Origin: Candidatus Neomarinimicrobiota bacterium | GTDB taxonomy: Bacteria > Fidelibacterota > Fidelibacteria > Fidelibacterales > Fidelibacteraceae | Reading direction: 5' to 3' | DNA: 64,000 nucleotides | Assembly: GCA_021157965.1 (NCBI GenBank) | Contig: JAGGVO010000042.1 | Location: forward strand, 62,001 to 126,000 | Shown: positions 1 through 8,620 of the stretch, in pieces | Position numbering within the stretch: the stretch's first letter is position 1 | How the letters are laid out: each line of letters begins with the position of its first letter | Notes under the pieces: generated by a model | What the model was told of the DNA's origin: nothing | Databases searched by the model: none | What the model saw: the letters and a program-made list of their open reading frames with translations, nothing else | Translations under genes and position numbers: made by a program

Positions 1-832
1 CAATTTTCAAATGTTCCTGCTGGTGAGAAAATATATGTTGACGGATTGTCTCTTTAAGGCTGGCCTGAAAAAAGGGCCAATTTATGGATACTGATCCTCC
101 CAAAACCACAATATCCGGATCCACCAGGGCAATAAAAGGTAAAATTGTATACGCGACAGTCCGCCCATATTCCTCAAAGGTTTTCAGGCAGTTTTTATCT
201 CCTTTGAAAGCCCGGTCTGAAATTTCCTTCGGATCAAGGTCTTCACTGCTCAACCGGGCATGCATGGCCCGGAGTCCCCGCCCTGTCACAAAATCCTCGT
301 AGATCCCCCCCTGATAAGGGAGCATCCCGATTTCAGTTGCCGTGCCTGTGGAACCGTGTAGAACATTCCCATTCAGGATACATGCAAAACCAAAGCCTGT
401 CCCCAGGGTGCCTACTAAAACATGATGCATCCCTTTGGCTTTTCCCGCACGCTGTTCTCCCAATCCAAAGCAATTGGCATCATTATCCACGCAGACACGC
501 ATGCCCGTCGCTTCCGCCAAAGATTTTCCCAAAGGGTAATTGCATACAGCTTTTAAATTCAAGGTTTCTTTAATGTATCCGGTGTAGGGATCCAAAGGTC
601 CCGGAGATCCCACGCCAATGCCCTTGATATGGTCTGCGCTCAGATTATTCTTCTCCATCAAAAGTCGGACTCCCTGATGAATTCGGGCTACAACCTCATC
701 TCCGCTGCTGCAATCGTAAGTGTTTAATCTGGGCGTCTCTCCAATAACTTCATACGCTTCATTAACCAGACCAAGACGAACTTTAGTTCCTCCCAAATCA
801 ACCCCAATAGCAAATTGTCTCGACTCGCTCAT
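1..832 (-). CDS. ROK-family sugar kinase / transcriptional-type protein (3' end cut by window)
   Basis: Translated by hand from the minus strand. The frame opens with ATG at 832 and stays open to the window edge, so about 277 residues are visible and the C-terminus is missing. The ATP-binding motif DLGGTK is at residues 12-17. VDNDAN at 115-120 carries the expected catalytic base Asp118. The second phosphate motif GTLGTGFG and the ROK segment TEIGMLPYQ follow. ROK kinases phosphorylate glucose or related hexoses with ATP in the cytoplasm. There is no N-terminal helix-turn-helix, so a kinase is more likely than a repressor. The usual histidine and CxCGxxGC zinc site after the GTxxEIG segment is absent and that loop is shortened. 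Its ATG overlaps the stop of the upstream GWxTD gene (ATGA), so the two are probably translationally coupled. The sugar substrate cannot be told. Confidence 0.85.
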   Translation of the reverse strand, partial: MSESRQFAIGVDLGGTKVRLGLVNEAYEVIGETPRLNTYDCSSGDEVVARIHQGVRLLMEKNNLSADHIKGIGVGSPGPLDPYTGYIKETLNLKAVCNYPLGKSLAEATGMRVCVDNDANCFGLGEQRAGKAKGMHHVLVGTLGTGFGFACILNGNVLHGSTGTATEIGMLPYQGGIYEDFVTGRGLRAMHARLSSEDLDPKEISDRAFKGDKNCLKTFEEYGRTVAYTILPFIALVDPDIVVLGGSVSINWPFFQASLKETIRQHIFSHQQEHLKI

Positions 833-2202
833 CGGTAATTATACCTTTCATACCAATCCGGATCGTAACGTTCTCCTCTTTTGGTACTATGGACTAATTC
901 GTAGAGCCCGGTTCCCATTTCATCCACAAAAACGAATTCCACGCCACCTTCAATATGGTTGTAACTCCATATTTCATAGGGATTTCTCTCCATACGGCTG
1001 GGAAAAACCTCCCGGTCACTGGGAAAACCGTATTTCAATAAAACCATGCCCCGGTCAGTTTGAGCCCCCCGGCGTATCTGAGTCGAAAACTGGTCATTGG
1101 CATATTGAATGCGTTTTTCCAGTTCAATCCGAAACTCGTTCACCGGCGTGGTAGGATCAGGATCCCGGGCTTCCCAAAACCGGATCAGCACATTTTTCTT
1201 CCCCTCAAGATTGCTGCTTTTGTACATGCGAATTTCTTCTTTCGCCATTACCGGTTGTAAAATACTGAAGATGGAATCCACATCCTCCGCTGTCAAATTC
1301 CGGACGGTATCTTCCAGGGGACTGATTTCCGGCATAGCACCGCGGGAACTCATGACATAAAACTTCTTTGTAGAGATGTCTGTCTGGCCTGTATTCAAAT
1401 CTTCCACTTTAAGTTCATAGGTATAAATACCCGGTTCCAGCGCCCCGACATTCAATTTATCCATAACCACACTGAAAGAGCCGGGCGTGTCAATTTCCAG
1501 TTTCTTATTCTTCATCACTTCCCGACCGTTCATATCCAACACACGGCTGATCTGTGTATATCGGTTTTTATCCCGCCGTTTGTCCGTTTTCGTCAGATTG
1601 TAAATTTCAGCATAGACGATCATGGATGGGTTTTCAGGATTATACATTCTTTGGGCGTGGGGTATAACATCATAACGTCCAAGTTTTGTAAAATGACTTA
1701 CTTCTTCTGCATTTAAAATATAGGATGCAATTTCAATATCACTCAGCACAAGGGAATCTTTTGGAAACTCAGGCACCGTCACGGCTATTTTCTGTTCCCC
1801 CGTATGTCCTGAATGAATATCTTTTATCTCTACTTTAATTTCATAATTTCCCGGCCGGATCTGAAGCGGCAGGATATTTGGGATTTTTTGTTTGGGTGTA
1901 ACAAGGGAAGGATCCTTTACTTCATCATTTTGAATGTCTTTCTTTTGATAGACCGGCTCCCCCCGGCTGTATAATGTGGTTACAATTTCATATCCTCCCT
2001 TGTAGAGAGAGTCCTGGATTTCATCACTTTGATAGGTAATCAGTGATCTGTGGGTCATATAATAAATTTCAAGTGTCGGTGTCCCGTCGTCCCCGAGAAA
2101 AACAGCATAATCAATGTCAAAAGGCATCTGGGTCTGTCCCAGAGCCACACTGCTTATAACCAACAAAATTAATGTTGTTTGTTTTAATATAGTTTTAAAC
2201 AT
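829..2202 (-). CDS. GWxTD-domain secreted protein
   Basis: About 457 residues with a signal peptide (hydrophobic residues 8-20, ending SVALGQTQ). The ATG at 2202 has GGGAGG four bases upstream and is preferred to an in-frame TTG at 2214. The C-terminal third carries the GWxTD-family signature: FWEARDPDPTTPVNEF, then a tyrosine/asparagine-rich helix, then GAQTDRGMVLLKYGFP, then a YEIWSY segment. In this copy the eponymous Trp is replaced by Ala (GAQTD). The N-terminal two thirds look like beta-sandwich repeats. GWxTD proteins are common in FCB-group and acidobacterial genomes, and no biochemical role is established. The gene follows smc with 12 bases between and overlaps the ROK gene. Confidence 0.8.
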   Translation of the reverse strand: MFKTILKQTTLILLVISSVALGQTQMPFDIDYAVFLGDDGTPTLEIYYMTHRSLITYQSDEIQDSLYKGGYEIVTTLYSRGEPVYQKKDIQNDEVKDPSLVTPKQKIPNILPLQIRPGNYEIKVEIKDIHSGHTGEQKIAVTVPEFPKDSLVLSDIEIASYILNAEEVSHFTKLGRYDVIPHAQRMYNPENPSMIVYAEIYNLTKTDKRRDKNRYTQISRVLDMNGREVMKNKKLEIDTPGSFSVVMDKLNVGALEPGIYTYELKVEDLNTGQTDISTKKFYVMSSRGAMPEISPLEDTVRNLTAEDVDSIFSILQPVMAKEEIRMYKSSNLEGKKNVLIRFWEARDPDPTTPVNEFRIELEKRIQYANDQFSTQIRRGAQTDRGMVLLKYGFPSDREVFPSRMERNPYEIWSYNHIEGGVEFVFVDEMGTGLYELVHSTKRGERYDPDWYERYNYR

Positions 2203-2214
2203 AAGACCTCCCAA

Positions 2215-5200
2215 TCAGGCTGAAGCCCCGTTTGCTTCACCGGTAAAATTAACCGATACGATTTTTGAAACCCCTTCTTCCTGCATGGTTATACCATACA
2301 TATAATCGGCAGCTTCCATGGTCAGTTTATTATGAGTAACAATAATAAACTGGGTCCGTTCCGTAAAATGTTTTAAAGCCTTTGTGAACCGTGCAACATT
2401 CTGATCATCCAGCGGGGCGTCCACCTCATCCAGAATACAATAGGGGGATGGCTTGACCAAATAAATTGCAAAAAGTAGCGCAATAGCCGTCAGTGCCTTT
2501 TCCCCGGCTGAAAGGGAACGAAGGCTTTTCATGTCCCGCCCCTTGGGCCTGGACAGAATTTCCACTTCGGCTTCAAGAGGATCTGAATTCCCGACAAGCC
2601 GGATGTCACCGGATCCGTTAGGAAAAAAGAGTCCATACGTCTTGCCAAAATTTTGCCGGATCTGATCAAAAACTTCCCTGAACTGTTTCCGTGCCGTCGT
2701 ATCCAGTTTCTGAATGGTTTCAAGAATGCTTTTCTCTGATTCCAGCAAATCTTCTTTTTGCTCAGTTAAAAATTTTAAACGTGCGGATTCTTCCTCATAT
2801 TCCGTTTTAACGGCCATATTCACAGGACCAATCATTTCTATCCTGTGCCTGAGACGTTCAATTTTTTCTTCTATTTCGAAATCATCTTCCGGTCTGTGCT
2901 GATATTCCTGCTTAAGAATATCTATCCTGTATCGTTCAAGAATCCGATCCCGAATCCGGTTTTGTTCGCTTTGTAATTCAGATAATTTGATCTCAATATC
3001 CCGAAGAGTTTGAAATGTGTCTTCGCGATTTTTATGTTGTTCAGCAATGGATTGTTCAATTTTAAAAATTGCTTCTCGTTTAGACTTCAACTGATCTGCA
3101 ATTTTTAATCTTTTTTCCTCTTCGGAATGAAAAATATCTTGCTGCTTTTCCGAGTCCATCCGGGTAATCTGCAGCTCTTTCTCACTTTGGACAAGGGTTT
3201 CTTCTGCTGTTTGCAGATTTCCTTCAATCTCTTCAATCCGCTGTTCCATCTCACGGATGATGTCCAGGGCATTGTTATACCGAAGCCGTGTATTGTCTTT
3301 TTCACGCTCTTCGGAAATCAGGCGGACCCGAAGATCCTGGACTTTCTTAAAAAGATCGTCTTTTTCCTTCAAAGCACCCTGATTCTGATTCTGTACTTCT
3401 TCCAGCATTCGCCGGGCTTTTTCCAGTGCTTCAGCGGCTTTTTCCTTATCAATTTCCAGTTTCTTCAGTGTAACGTCAGAATCTTCAATCTGGTAGCTAT
3501 ATCTGGAAATTGTTTCGTTCAGTTCCCGTATCCGTTGCTGATTGTGATCCGATGCGTACCGGATCCTGCTCAGTTCTTTTTCCGCTTCAAGCCGTTCCCG
3601 CTCCCATTTTTTTAAAGTCTCTGTCAGAGCAGCCCGCTGCGATTTTAAATTCTGTTCTTTTACTTCTGAATTCCGGTGGGATTCTTCCAGGGACCGAATC
3701 TGACCTGATAATTCTTTTTCTTCTTTTTCGAGGATGTGGATTTTTTCCCGGCGGCCAATGATATTCTGATATCCCGATTCGCTTCTTCCTCCCTTGATCA
3801 GTCCCCGGTGTTCCAGATAATCCCCATCAGGGGTGACAAAACGAAAGCGGGGCTCTTGCAACGTTTTCCTGGGAATCTTCCGTAAAGAGTGGACCAGGAT
3901 GACATCGCTGAGAAAATAGTCTATCAACAATTCTGCTCCGGGCTCAGCCGTAATATACTCCCTGGCCGGACCGATGACATTATCATCCCAATGGGTAAAT
4001 TCTCTGGGTTTCCGGAGTCTTTCCCGTACCAGATCCATGGGTATGACTGTCACACGCCCTTTTTTGTTTTTCTTTAAATCATCAATTACATCCAGTGCCG
4101 AATTTTTCGTATCAGCAACCAGGTATTTGACTATATTTCCCAGGGCTATTTCTATAGCCGTGGCGTAATCCGGTTTCACATGCAGCAAATCAGCAACGGT
4201 CCCTTTTATACCCGGATGATTCAATTCCTTTAAAACATAACGGACGCCCGGATTAAAACCTGTCATGGATTCTACCAGTTCCCGATAGAATACCAGTTCT
4301 TTCCGTACTTGCTCATGCTTGGATTTTGCTTCCATAATCTCTTCACGGAGCAAACGGGTCGATTCGGCATGTGCAGAAATATCTTTTTCCAAATCAATCA
4401 GTGACTTGCCAACAGAATCAACAGAGGTTTCGGCTTTTTGATATCTTTTTCCCAGATCATTCAGAGTTTGAATCCGGCCCTGATTTTCTTCCTCGAGTTC
4501 AATCCGCCTTTTTTCATCCCTTTCCAAGAGTTCCCGGAACTGCGCCAGTTGATCCAGCAGACGGGTGCGTTGATGTTCAATGTGATTCAAAGCGGCCTGT
4601 TTTTCCCGCACCTGATCAGCCATATCATCGACCCGGCTTGTAATTTCCCGGGTTATCTCTTCCATCTTTTCATAAGCTTCACGGGCTTTTTCATAATCTG
4701 CCCTGAGGGATTCCATCCGGGGATCATTTTTATCAAGCTCAACCTTCAAATCATCCCGAATCTTTTCATTGGCTGCCTTTCGTTGCAATGCCAGTTCGCG
4801 TTCTTCCTTCAGGCGGCCTATAGAAATTGTGGCATTGTGGATTTTTTCTTCCAGAACCATCGCACGGGTTTTCAAATCCGCCAGAACCCGGTTCAGTTCA
4901 TTAAGATGCTGATTATGGATTTCCAGACTCTTTGAAAGGCCTTCCTCCTCTTTCCGGTAGGTGCTGAGCATGGATTCTTCAATACCCAGTTGCCGGCTGG
5001 TTTCATTCTGACGGACCTGATTTCGTTCCAGCTGATTTTGAAGCGGTGTGATCTGATCTTGCAAGGTAAACCAGTTCTTCTGACCGAGCCGGATTTCAAG
5101 ATCCCTTAATTCATCTGCATATTCCTGATATTTCTGATACCGGTTTAACTGACGTTTGAGTCCGCTGACATTCTTTTTAATTTCGTACAGAACATCATCC

Positions 5201-5772
5201 AGACGTTCCAAATCTTCCCGGGTGGCATCCAGTTTGCGATAGGCACTCTTCCGCTGACTCTTGTACTTGTTAATTCCCGCCGCTTCTTCAAACAAATGTT
5301 TCCGGCTATCCTTATTCTCACTGAGAATTTCTTCCACCATTTTCAATTCAATGACGGAATAAGCATCAAAACCCATACCCGTATCGACAAAAAGGTCGTG
5401 AATATCTTTCAAACGAACAGGTGTGTTGTTCAGCAGATATTCACTGGTACCGTCCCGGTAAAGGCGACGGGTAATAATCACCTCATTATAGGCAACACCC
5501 AGCACACCCCGATTGTTATGTATAGTCAGGGAGACTTCACTGTAATTCAGGGGTTTACGGTGTTTTGAACCATTAAAGATGACATCCGTCATCACATCTG
5601 AGCGCAGCAGACTTGATTTTTGTTCCCCCAAAACCCAGCGAATCGCATCAACAACATTGGTTTTTCCGCATCCATTTGGACCGACTATTGATGTAACGCC
5701 TTCACCAAAATTCAATTGCGTTTTATGAGCAAAGGATTTGAAGCCAAAAATTTCGAGTTTCGATATATACAT
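2215..5772 (-). CDS. smc: Chromosome segregation protein SMC
   Basis: About 1185 residues, the normal size for bacterial SMC. SMC dimers form ATP-gated rings with ScpA/ScpB that organise and segregate the chromosome. The Walker A motif GPNGCGKTN is at residues 31-39, followed by long coiled coil and a hinge starting near residue 500 ([22 protein letters not shown]). After the returning coiled coil come the ABC signature [11 protein letters not shown] and Walker [14 protein letters not shown]. The ATG at 5772 begins [14 protein letters not shown], matching the family start. An in-frame TTG lies at 5781, and neither has a clear ribosome-binding site. A sigma70-like promoter candidate lies about 150 bases upstream and a second promoter-like element abuts the ATG. 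Confidence 0.98.
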   Translation of the reverse strand: MYISKLEIFGFKSFAHKTQLNFGEGVTSIVGPNGCGKTNVVDAIRWVLGEQKSSLLRSDVMTDVIFNGSKHRKPLNYSEVSLTIHNNRGVLGVAYNEVIITRRLYRDGTSEYLLNNTPVRLKDIHDLFVDTGMGFDAYSVIELKMVEEILSENKDSRKHLFEEAAGINKYKSQRKSAYRKLDATREDLERLDDVLYEIKKNVSGLKRQLNRYQKYQEYADELRDLEIRLGQKNWFTLQDQITPLQNQLERNQVRQNETSRQLGIEESMLSTYRKEEEGLSKSLEIHNQHLNELNRVLADLKTRAMVLEEKIHNATISIGRLKEERELALQRKAANEKIRDDLKVELDKNDPRMESLRADYEKAREAYEKMEEITREITSRVDDMADQVREKQAALNHIEHQRTRLLDQLAQFRELLERDEKRRIELEEENQGRIQTLNDLGKRYQKAETSVDSVGKSLIDLEKDISAHAESTRLLREEIMEAKSKHEQVRKELVFYRELVESMTGFNPGVRYVLKELNHPGIKGTVADLLHVKPDYATAIEIALGNIVKYLVADTKNSALDVIDDLKKNKKGRVTVIPMDLVRERLRKPREFTHWDDNVIGPAREYITAEPGAELLIDYFLSDVILVHSLRKIPRKTLQEPRFRFVTPDGDYLEHRGLIKGGRSESGYQNIIGRREKIHILEKEEKELSGQIRSLEESHRNSEVKEQNLKSQRAALTETLKKWERERLEAEKELSRIRYASDHNQQRIRELNETISRYSYQIEDSDVTLKKLEIDKEKAAEALEKARRMLEEVQNQNQGALKEKDDLFKKVQDLRVRLISEEREKDNTRLRYNNALDIIREMEQRIEEIEGNLQTAEETLVQSEKELQITRMDSEKQQDIFHSEEEKRLKIADQLKSKREAIFKIEQSIAEQHKNREDTFQTLRDIEIKLSELQSEQNRIRDRILERYRIDILKQEYQHRPEDDFEIEEKIERLRHRIEMIGPVNMAVKTEYEEESARLKFLTEQKEDLLESEKSILETIQKLDTTARKQFREVFDQIRQNFGKTYGLFFPNGSGDIRLVGNSDPLEAEVEILSRPKGRDMKSLRSLSAGEKALTAIALLFAIYLVKPSPYCILDEVDAPLDDQNVARFTKALKHFTERTQFIIVTHNKLTMEAADYMYGITMQEEGVSKIVSVNFTGEANGASA

Positions 5773-5778
5773 ACGTTT

Positions 5779-5810
5779 CAAAAGTTATTTCATCTGAATT
5801 TCCAAACCAA
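5779..5810 (-). promoter_or_regulatory. Bacteroidetes-like promoter candidate abutting smc start
   Basis: On the minus strand a TTG (5810-5808) is followed after 20 bases by TAACTTTTG (5787-5779), close to the Bacteroidetes TTG-N17-23-TAnnTTTG pattern but with one extra base in the -7 box. It would place the transcript start almost at the ATG at 5772, giving a leaderless mRNA. That fits the missing Shine-Dalgarno sequence there. Pattern match only. Confidence 0.25.
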
Positions 5811-5925
5811 ATGAATTTTGGACATAAAGGACCTAAACACAAGTGATATTCAGGGTTTTGTTAAGCCGGGATTGAAGAAAAGAGTTAATATATTGTTATC
5901 CCTATGTCTGGAATCCCCCGGGGAC

Positions 5926-5954
5926 AAGATAATCCTCCGGCTCTGAAAAGTCAA
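5926..5954 (-). promoter_or_regulatory. Sigma70-like promoter candidate upstream of smc
   Basis: On the minus strand TTGACT (5954-5949) is separated by 17 bases from TATCTT (5931-5926). This matches TTGACA at five of six bases and TATAAT at four of six, with ideal spacing. It lies in the only sizeable gap of this region and would give smc a leader of about 150 bases. It could also be chance in AT-rich sequence. Confidence 0.35.
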
Positions 5955-6002
5955 GTTAATATTATTTTTTATATATTATTTGTATGCCATTCCTGCAGGT
6001 GC

Positions 6003-6344
6003 CTACCCTGGAGGCCAGGAAAATTTCCGGCCTGCCAGCAGATGCAAATGAATGTGTTCCACTTCCTGACCGGCCAGGGGACCGTTATTGAAAACAAGCC
6101 TGTAACCGTTTGATATCCCCAGTTGTCGGGCAATTTTTTTAGCGGCAATCACGAGTTTTCCCGCCACGTCGCCCTGATCGTCACTCAGGTTTTCCACCCG
6201 GTCGATATGCACTTTGGGGATGATGAGAATATGTTCGGGTGCCTGGGGATTGATATCCCTGAAGGCTAACACGTCCTCATCTTCATACACCTTTGTAGAG
6301 GGAATGTCTCCCTTGATAATTTTACAAAACAGACAATCTGCCAT
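6003..6344 (-). CDS. HIT-family nucleotide hydrolase (HinT-like)
   Basis: 113 residues. HIT proteins of this branch hydrolyse nucleoside phosphoramidates such as AMP-lysine. The hallmark histidine triad is present as His97, His99 and His101 in QEVEHIHLHLLAGR, and the N-terminal CLFCKIIKGDIPS segment is typical of HinT. The start is the ATG at 6344, which has AGGAGG seven bases upstream. A longer frame from a TTG at 6365 would overlap rsmE and lacks support. It sits 11 bases downstream of rsmE in the same direction and so is probably co-transcribed. Confidence 0.93.
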   Translation of the reverse strand: MADCLFCKIIKGDIPSTKVYEDEDVLAFRDINPQAPEHILIIPKVHIDRVENLSDDQGDVAGKLVIAAKKIARQLGISNGYRLVFNNGPLAGQEVEHIHLHLLAGRKFSWPPG

Positions 6345-6355
6345 TGAAAAACCTC

Positions 6356-7060
6356 CTAATTCCAATATGCAAAATAGGCAATTGCGTTAATTGCTGCCGT
6401 TTCAGACCGAAGCCGGACAGGCCCCATGTGTGCTTTATAAAGACCCTTTTGTTCGGCATAGGTGATTTCTTCATCGGAGAATCCTCCTTCAGGACCGACA
6501 AACAGAGTTATTTCATCTTTTACAACGGCGACATCACGTAAGTAGGGGATGCCTTCTTCCTGATGAAGAATAATACCTTCTCCCCGTTTTTGCTTTATTG
6601 CCTCGGCAAAATCCATCTCATTTTCCAAATCAGGCAAGGTATACCGGCCACATTGCTTTAAAGCTGCTATCATAATTTTTTTATCCCGCTTCGGCCGATA
6701 TGTCTCCCGGATTGTATATCGGCTTTTCAGGGGAATGATTCGCCGGACCCCCAGTTCAACGGCTTTTTCCAATAACCATTCCCACCGGGATCGCCGGATA
6801 ATACCTACAGCCAAATGAACCCTGATACCGGGTGAGCCTGAAGAATCCAGCTGTTGAATGATCTGACAGCGGGTTCTGATCTTGGAAATATCTGTGATAT
6901 GTGCCTTCGCCCCGAAGCCCTTACCATTAAGTATGTAGATTTGTTTGCCTGGCATTAAGCGCAGAACCCGGGACAGATGGTGATGTTCTTCATTCTGAAT
7001 ATCCACAGTGCTCATCTCAGGGGACCAATCCGGTACATATACATAGTGCTCATTGGCCAT
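6356..7060 (-). CDS. rsmE: 16S rRNA (uracil1498-N3)-methyltransferase RsmE
   Basis: 234 residues, the normal RsmE size. The enzyme methylates N3 of U1498 in 16S rRNA with S-adenosylmethionine. It has an N-terminal PUA-like part (HHHLSRVLRL, then ILNGKGFGAKAHI) and a C-terminal SPOUT knot with the motifs EKAVELGVRRIIPL, LFVGPEGGFSDEE and LRSETAAI. The start ATG at 7060 (MANEHYVYVP) overlaps the 3' end of the PH-domain gene by 11 bases. An ATG at 7090 also exists but would overlap further. Confidence 0.95.
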   Translation of the reverse strand: MANEHYVYVPDWSPEMSTVDIQNEEHHHLSRVLRLMPGKQIYILNGKGFGAKAHITDISKIRTRCQIIQQLDSSGSPGIRVHLAVGIIRRSRWEWLLEKAVELGVRRIIPLKSRYTIRETYRPKRDKKIMIAALKQCGRYTLPDLENEMDFAEAIKQKRGEGIILHQEEGIPYLRDVAVVKDEITLFVGPEGGFSDEEITYAEQKGLYKAHMGPVRLRSETAAINAIAYFAYWN

Positions 7061-7547
7061 GAGGTTGCCCCCGGTATTCTGCCATGGCATTCTCTAAGGC
7101 TGGCAGAAACTTTTCAGGATTTTTGGGAGACAAGAGATATCTTTCCCCCCGTCGGCATACAACCATAACAAGTCCATGGTAGCGGTTCAGAGCATTCCGG
7201 CTGGCCCATCCAATAAGCACTTTAAAAGAAAATCCCCGTATCAGGTGAACTTCCTGAATCTCATCCAGCAGCAACCGTTTTTTATACCAGGGTGCCCTGA
7301 TATCAAGCATAGCCGGTGTTATGATATATTTCACCCGGAAGGAATCCACCAGATGCCAGATAAGGGCAAGATAAACCACACCAAACAGAAAAATCCGCCA
7401 GGGTGTCCAGACAAAACATCCGGTTCGGCACTGAAGTTGAGGAACCAGGATAAAAACCGCCAAAAAGAGCAATTCTGTTATTAAATAGCCAATTCCGAGG
7501 CGGGGTTTGCTGATATAATTCACGTTATCAGGGGATGATTTTTCCAT
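7050..7547 (-). CDS. Membrane-anchored YyaB-like PH-domain protein
   Basis: 165 residues. Two hydrophobic helices at about residues 19-36 and 48-66 form a hairpin. They are followed by a small beta-rich domain with VKYIITPAMLDIRAPWYKKRLLLDEIQEV and ending YLLSPKNPEKFLPALENAM. The SPxNPexFlxaL ending is typical of the bacterial PH domain of the YyaB type. Function is unknown; the domain probably faces the cytoplasm. The gene overlaps the barrel gene upstream by 20 bases and rsmE downstream by 11, so it belongs to a small operon. Confidence 0.7.
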   Translation of the reverse strand: MEKSSPDNVNYISKPRLGIGYLITELLFLAVFILVPQLQCRTGCFVWTPWRIFLFGVVYLALIWHLVDSFRVKYIITPAMLDIRAPWYKKRLLLDEIQEVHLIRGFSFKVLIGWASRNALNRYHGLVMVVCRRGERYLLSPKNPEKFLPALENAMAEYRGQPHGQ

Positions 7548-8127
7548 ACTGAATCACTATCGTTGTACCATTCCAATATTTATGTCCGTCTACAGATTTT
7601 TCAAAAACATTCCACTGGGTACCAATAGCAACGGAAAAACCATATTTCCGGTCAACGGCAAAATCCACACCTCCAAAAAAACCGGTATTGAAACCGTGTA
7701 CCCTGTCGATATGCTTGATTTTTTCCATAAATCTTTCGCCTTCCGGTGTATCCAATGCCAGGGCATATCCCATTTTGGCACTCAAAAAGGGAGAAAAACT
7801 GTTGGCGATTTTCCCTTTGAAAATGTGATATTTCCCGTTTAAGCCCACATTGACAATATTCAGGCTAACTTCATTTTCCACATGAGCATAGCCGTAAATA
7901 TCATACCACGTATACTCCTCGCCCCCGGACACCATGGTACATAGAGCATTAATTCCAAGATGAAACCGTCCGATGGGTGAAAACTGCCGATAAGCTCCAA
8001 TACCCGTTCCAAAATCTGTCACATGCACATCCAATGCCGTAAAACGATGAATATCCGCCATGGATTTTGGCTGTCCGGCCGAAAGGACGGCGGCTGACAA
8101 CATCAATAACAATATAATCTTTTTCAT
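7528..8127 (-). CDS. Small outer-membrane beta-barrel protein, unknown function
   Basis: 199 residues with a clear signal peptide (MKKIILLLMLSAAVLSAGQ). The mature part alternates polar and hydrophobic residues in short strands rich in Gly and aromatics (FGTGIGAYRQF, GFFGGVDFAVDRKYGFSVAIG) and ends in a strand with Tyr-Gly, as in eight-stranded OmpA/OmpW-like barrels. I do not recognise a specific family. It overlaps the PH-domain gene by 20 bases, and upstream lies the tag pseudogene. Confidence 0.65.
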   Translation of the reverse strand: MKKIILLLMLSAAVLSAGQPKSMADIHRFTALDVHVTDFGTGIGAYRQFSPIGRFHLGINALCTMVSGGEEYTWYDIYGYAHVENEVSLNIVNVGLNGKYHIFKGKIANSFSPFLSAKMGYALALDTPEGERFMEKIKHIDRVHGFNTGFFGGVDFAVDRKYGFSVAIGTQWNVFEKSVDGHKYWNGTTIVIQYGKIIP

Positions 8128-8142
8128 GGTATTCTCAGGGGT

Positions 8143-8620
8143 TTAACAGTTTTCATGCCTGAAGCAGGAGATCACATGATCGTTAATCAGACCGGCAGCC
8201 TGCATAAAGGCATAGCATGTCGTGAATCCCACAAAACTGAAACCGTGATGTTTCAAATCTTTGCTCATGGCATCTGATTCCCGTGATGTCACAGGTATAT
8301 GGGATTCCTCCAGTCAATGATTGTGGATGATTTTTCCTTCTGTAAACATCCATATATAACCGCAGAAAGATCCCTTTTGTTCCCGGATATCCAGGAGTCA
8401 ACGGGCAATCTTTTCAGGATCCAATCCGTTAAAAACAAGAGGGAAAGCTTCCTTTTTCTGAATTCGGTGGACCAGCTGAGGTCGGCCTGAAAATCATCCG
8501 GTACCAAAAATTCAAACAATCTCTGATCTTCATGGAGAGATACCCCCCACTCCCTATCATGATAAGTAATCATCTGGGAATACTTCCGGGGTCGGGGACA
8601 TCTTGTTACATTATTCATTG
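8143..8620 (-). pseudogene. tag: Decayed DNA-3-methyladenine glycosylase I (tag)
   Basis: Conceptual translation from ATG at 8620 gives TYHDREWGVSLHEDQRLFEF and FQADLSWST, the conserved N-terminal half of Tag. The frame then shifts by about one missing base: the next frame reads QKKEAFPLVFNGLDPEKIAR and hits TGA near 8399. After an apparent deletion of some 27 codons a further frame continues with GSFCGYIWMFTEGK. The conserved Trp after IIHNH is TGA, and the tail reads SKDLKHHGFSFVGFTTCYAFMQAAGLINDHV before TAA at 8143-8145. Tag normally removes 3-methyladenine from alkylated DNA. At least one frameshift, one internal deletion and an in-frame stop make this copy non-functional. Its start overlaps the end of the YihY gene by 10 bases. 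Confidence 0.88.

Noticed and set aside
5773-6002. A hidden small gene or RNA in the largest intergenic gap.
   Set aside because: No convincing reading frame with a ribosome-binding site and no strong hairpin was seen; only promoter-like sequences for smc stand out.
8143-8620. TGA at a conserved Trp position in tag could mean a recoded UGA.
   Set aside because: The same region has a frameshift and a deletion, and TGA is used as the normal stop by many intact genes here (for example smc, the GT4 at 20791 and asnB).
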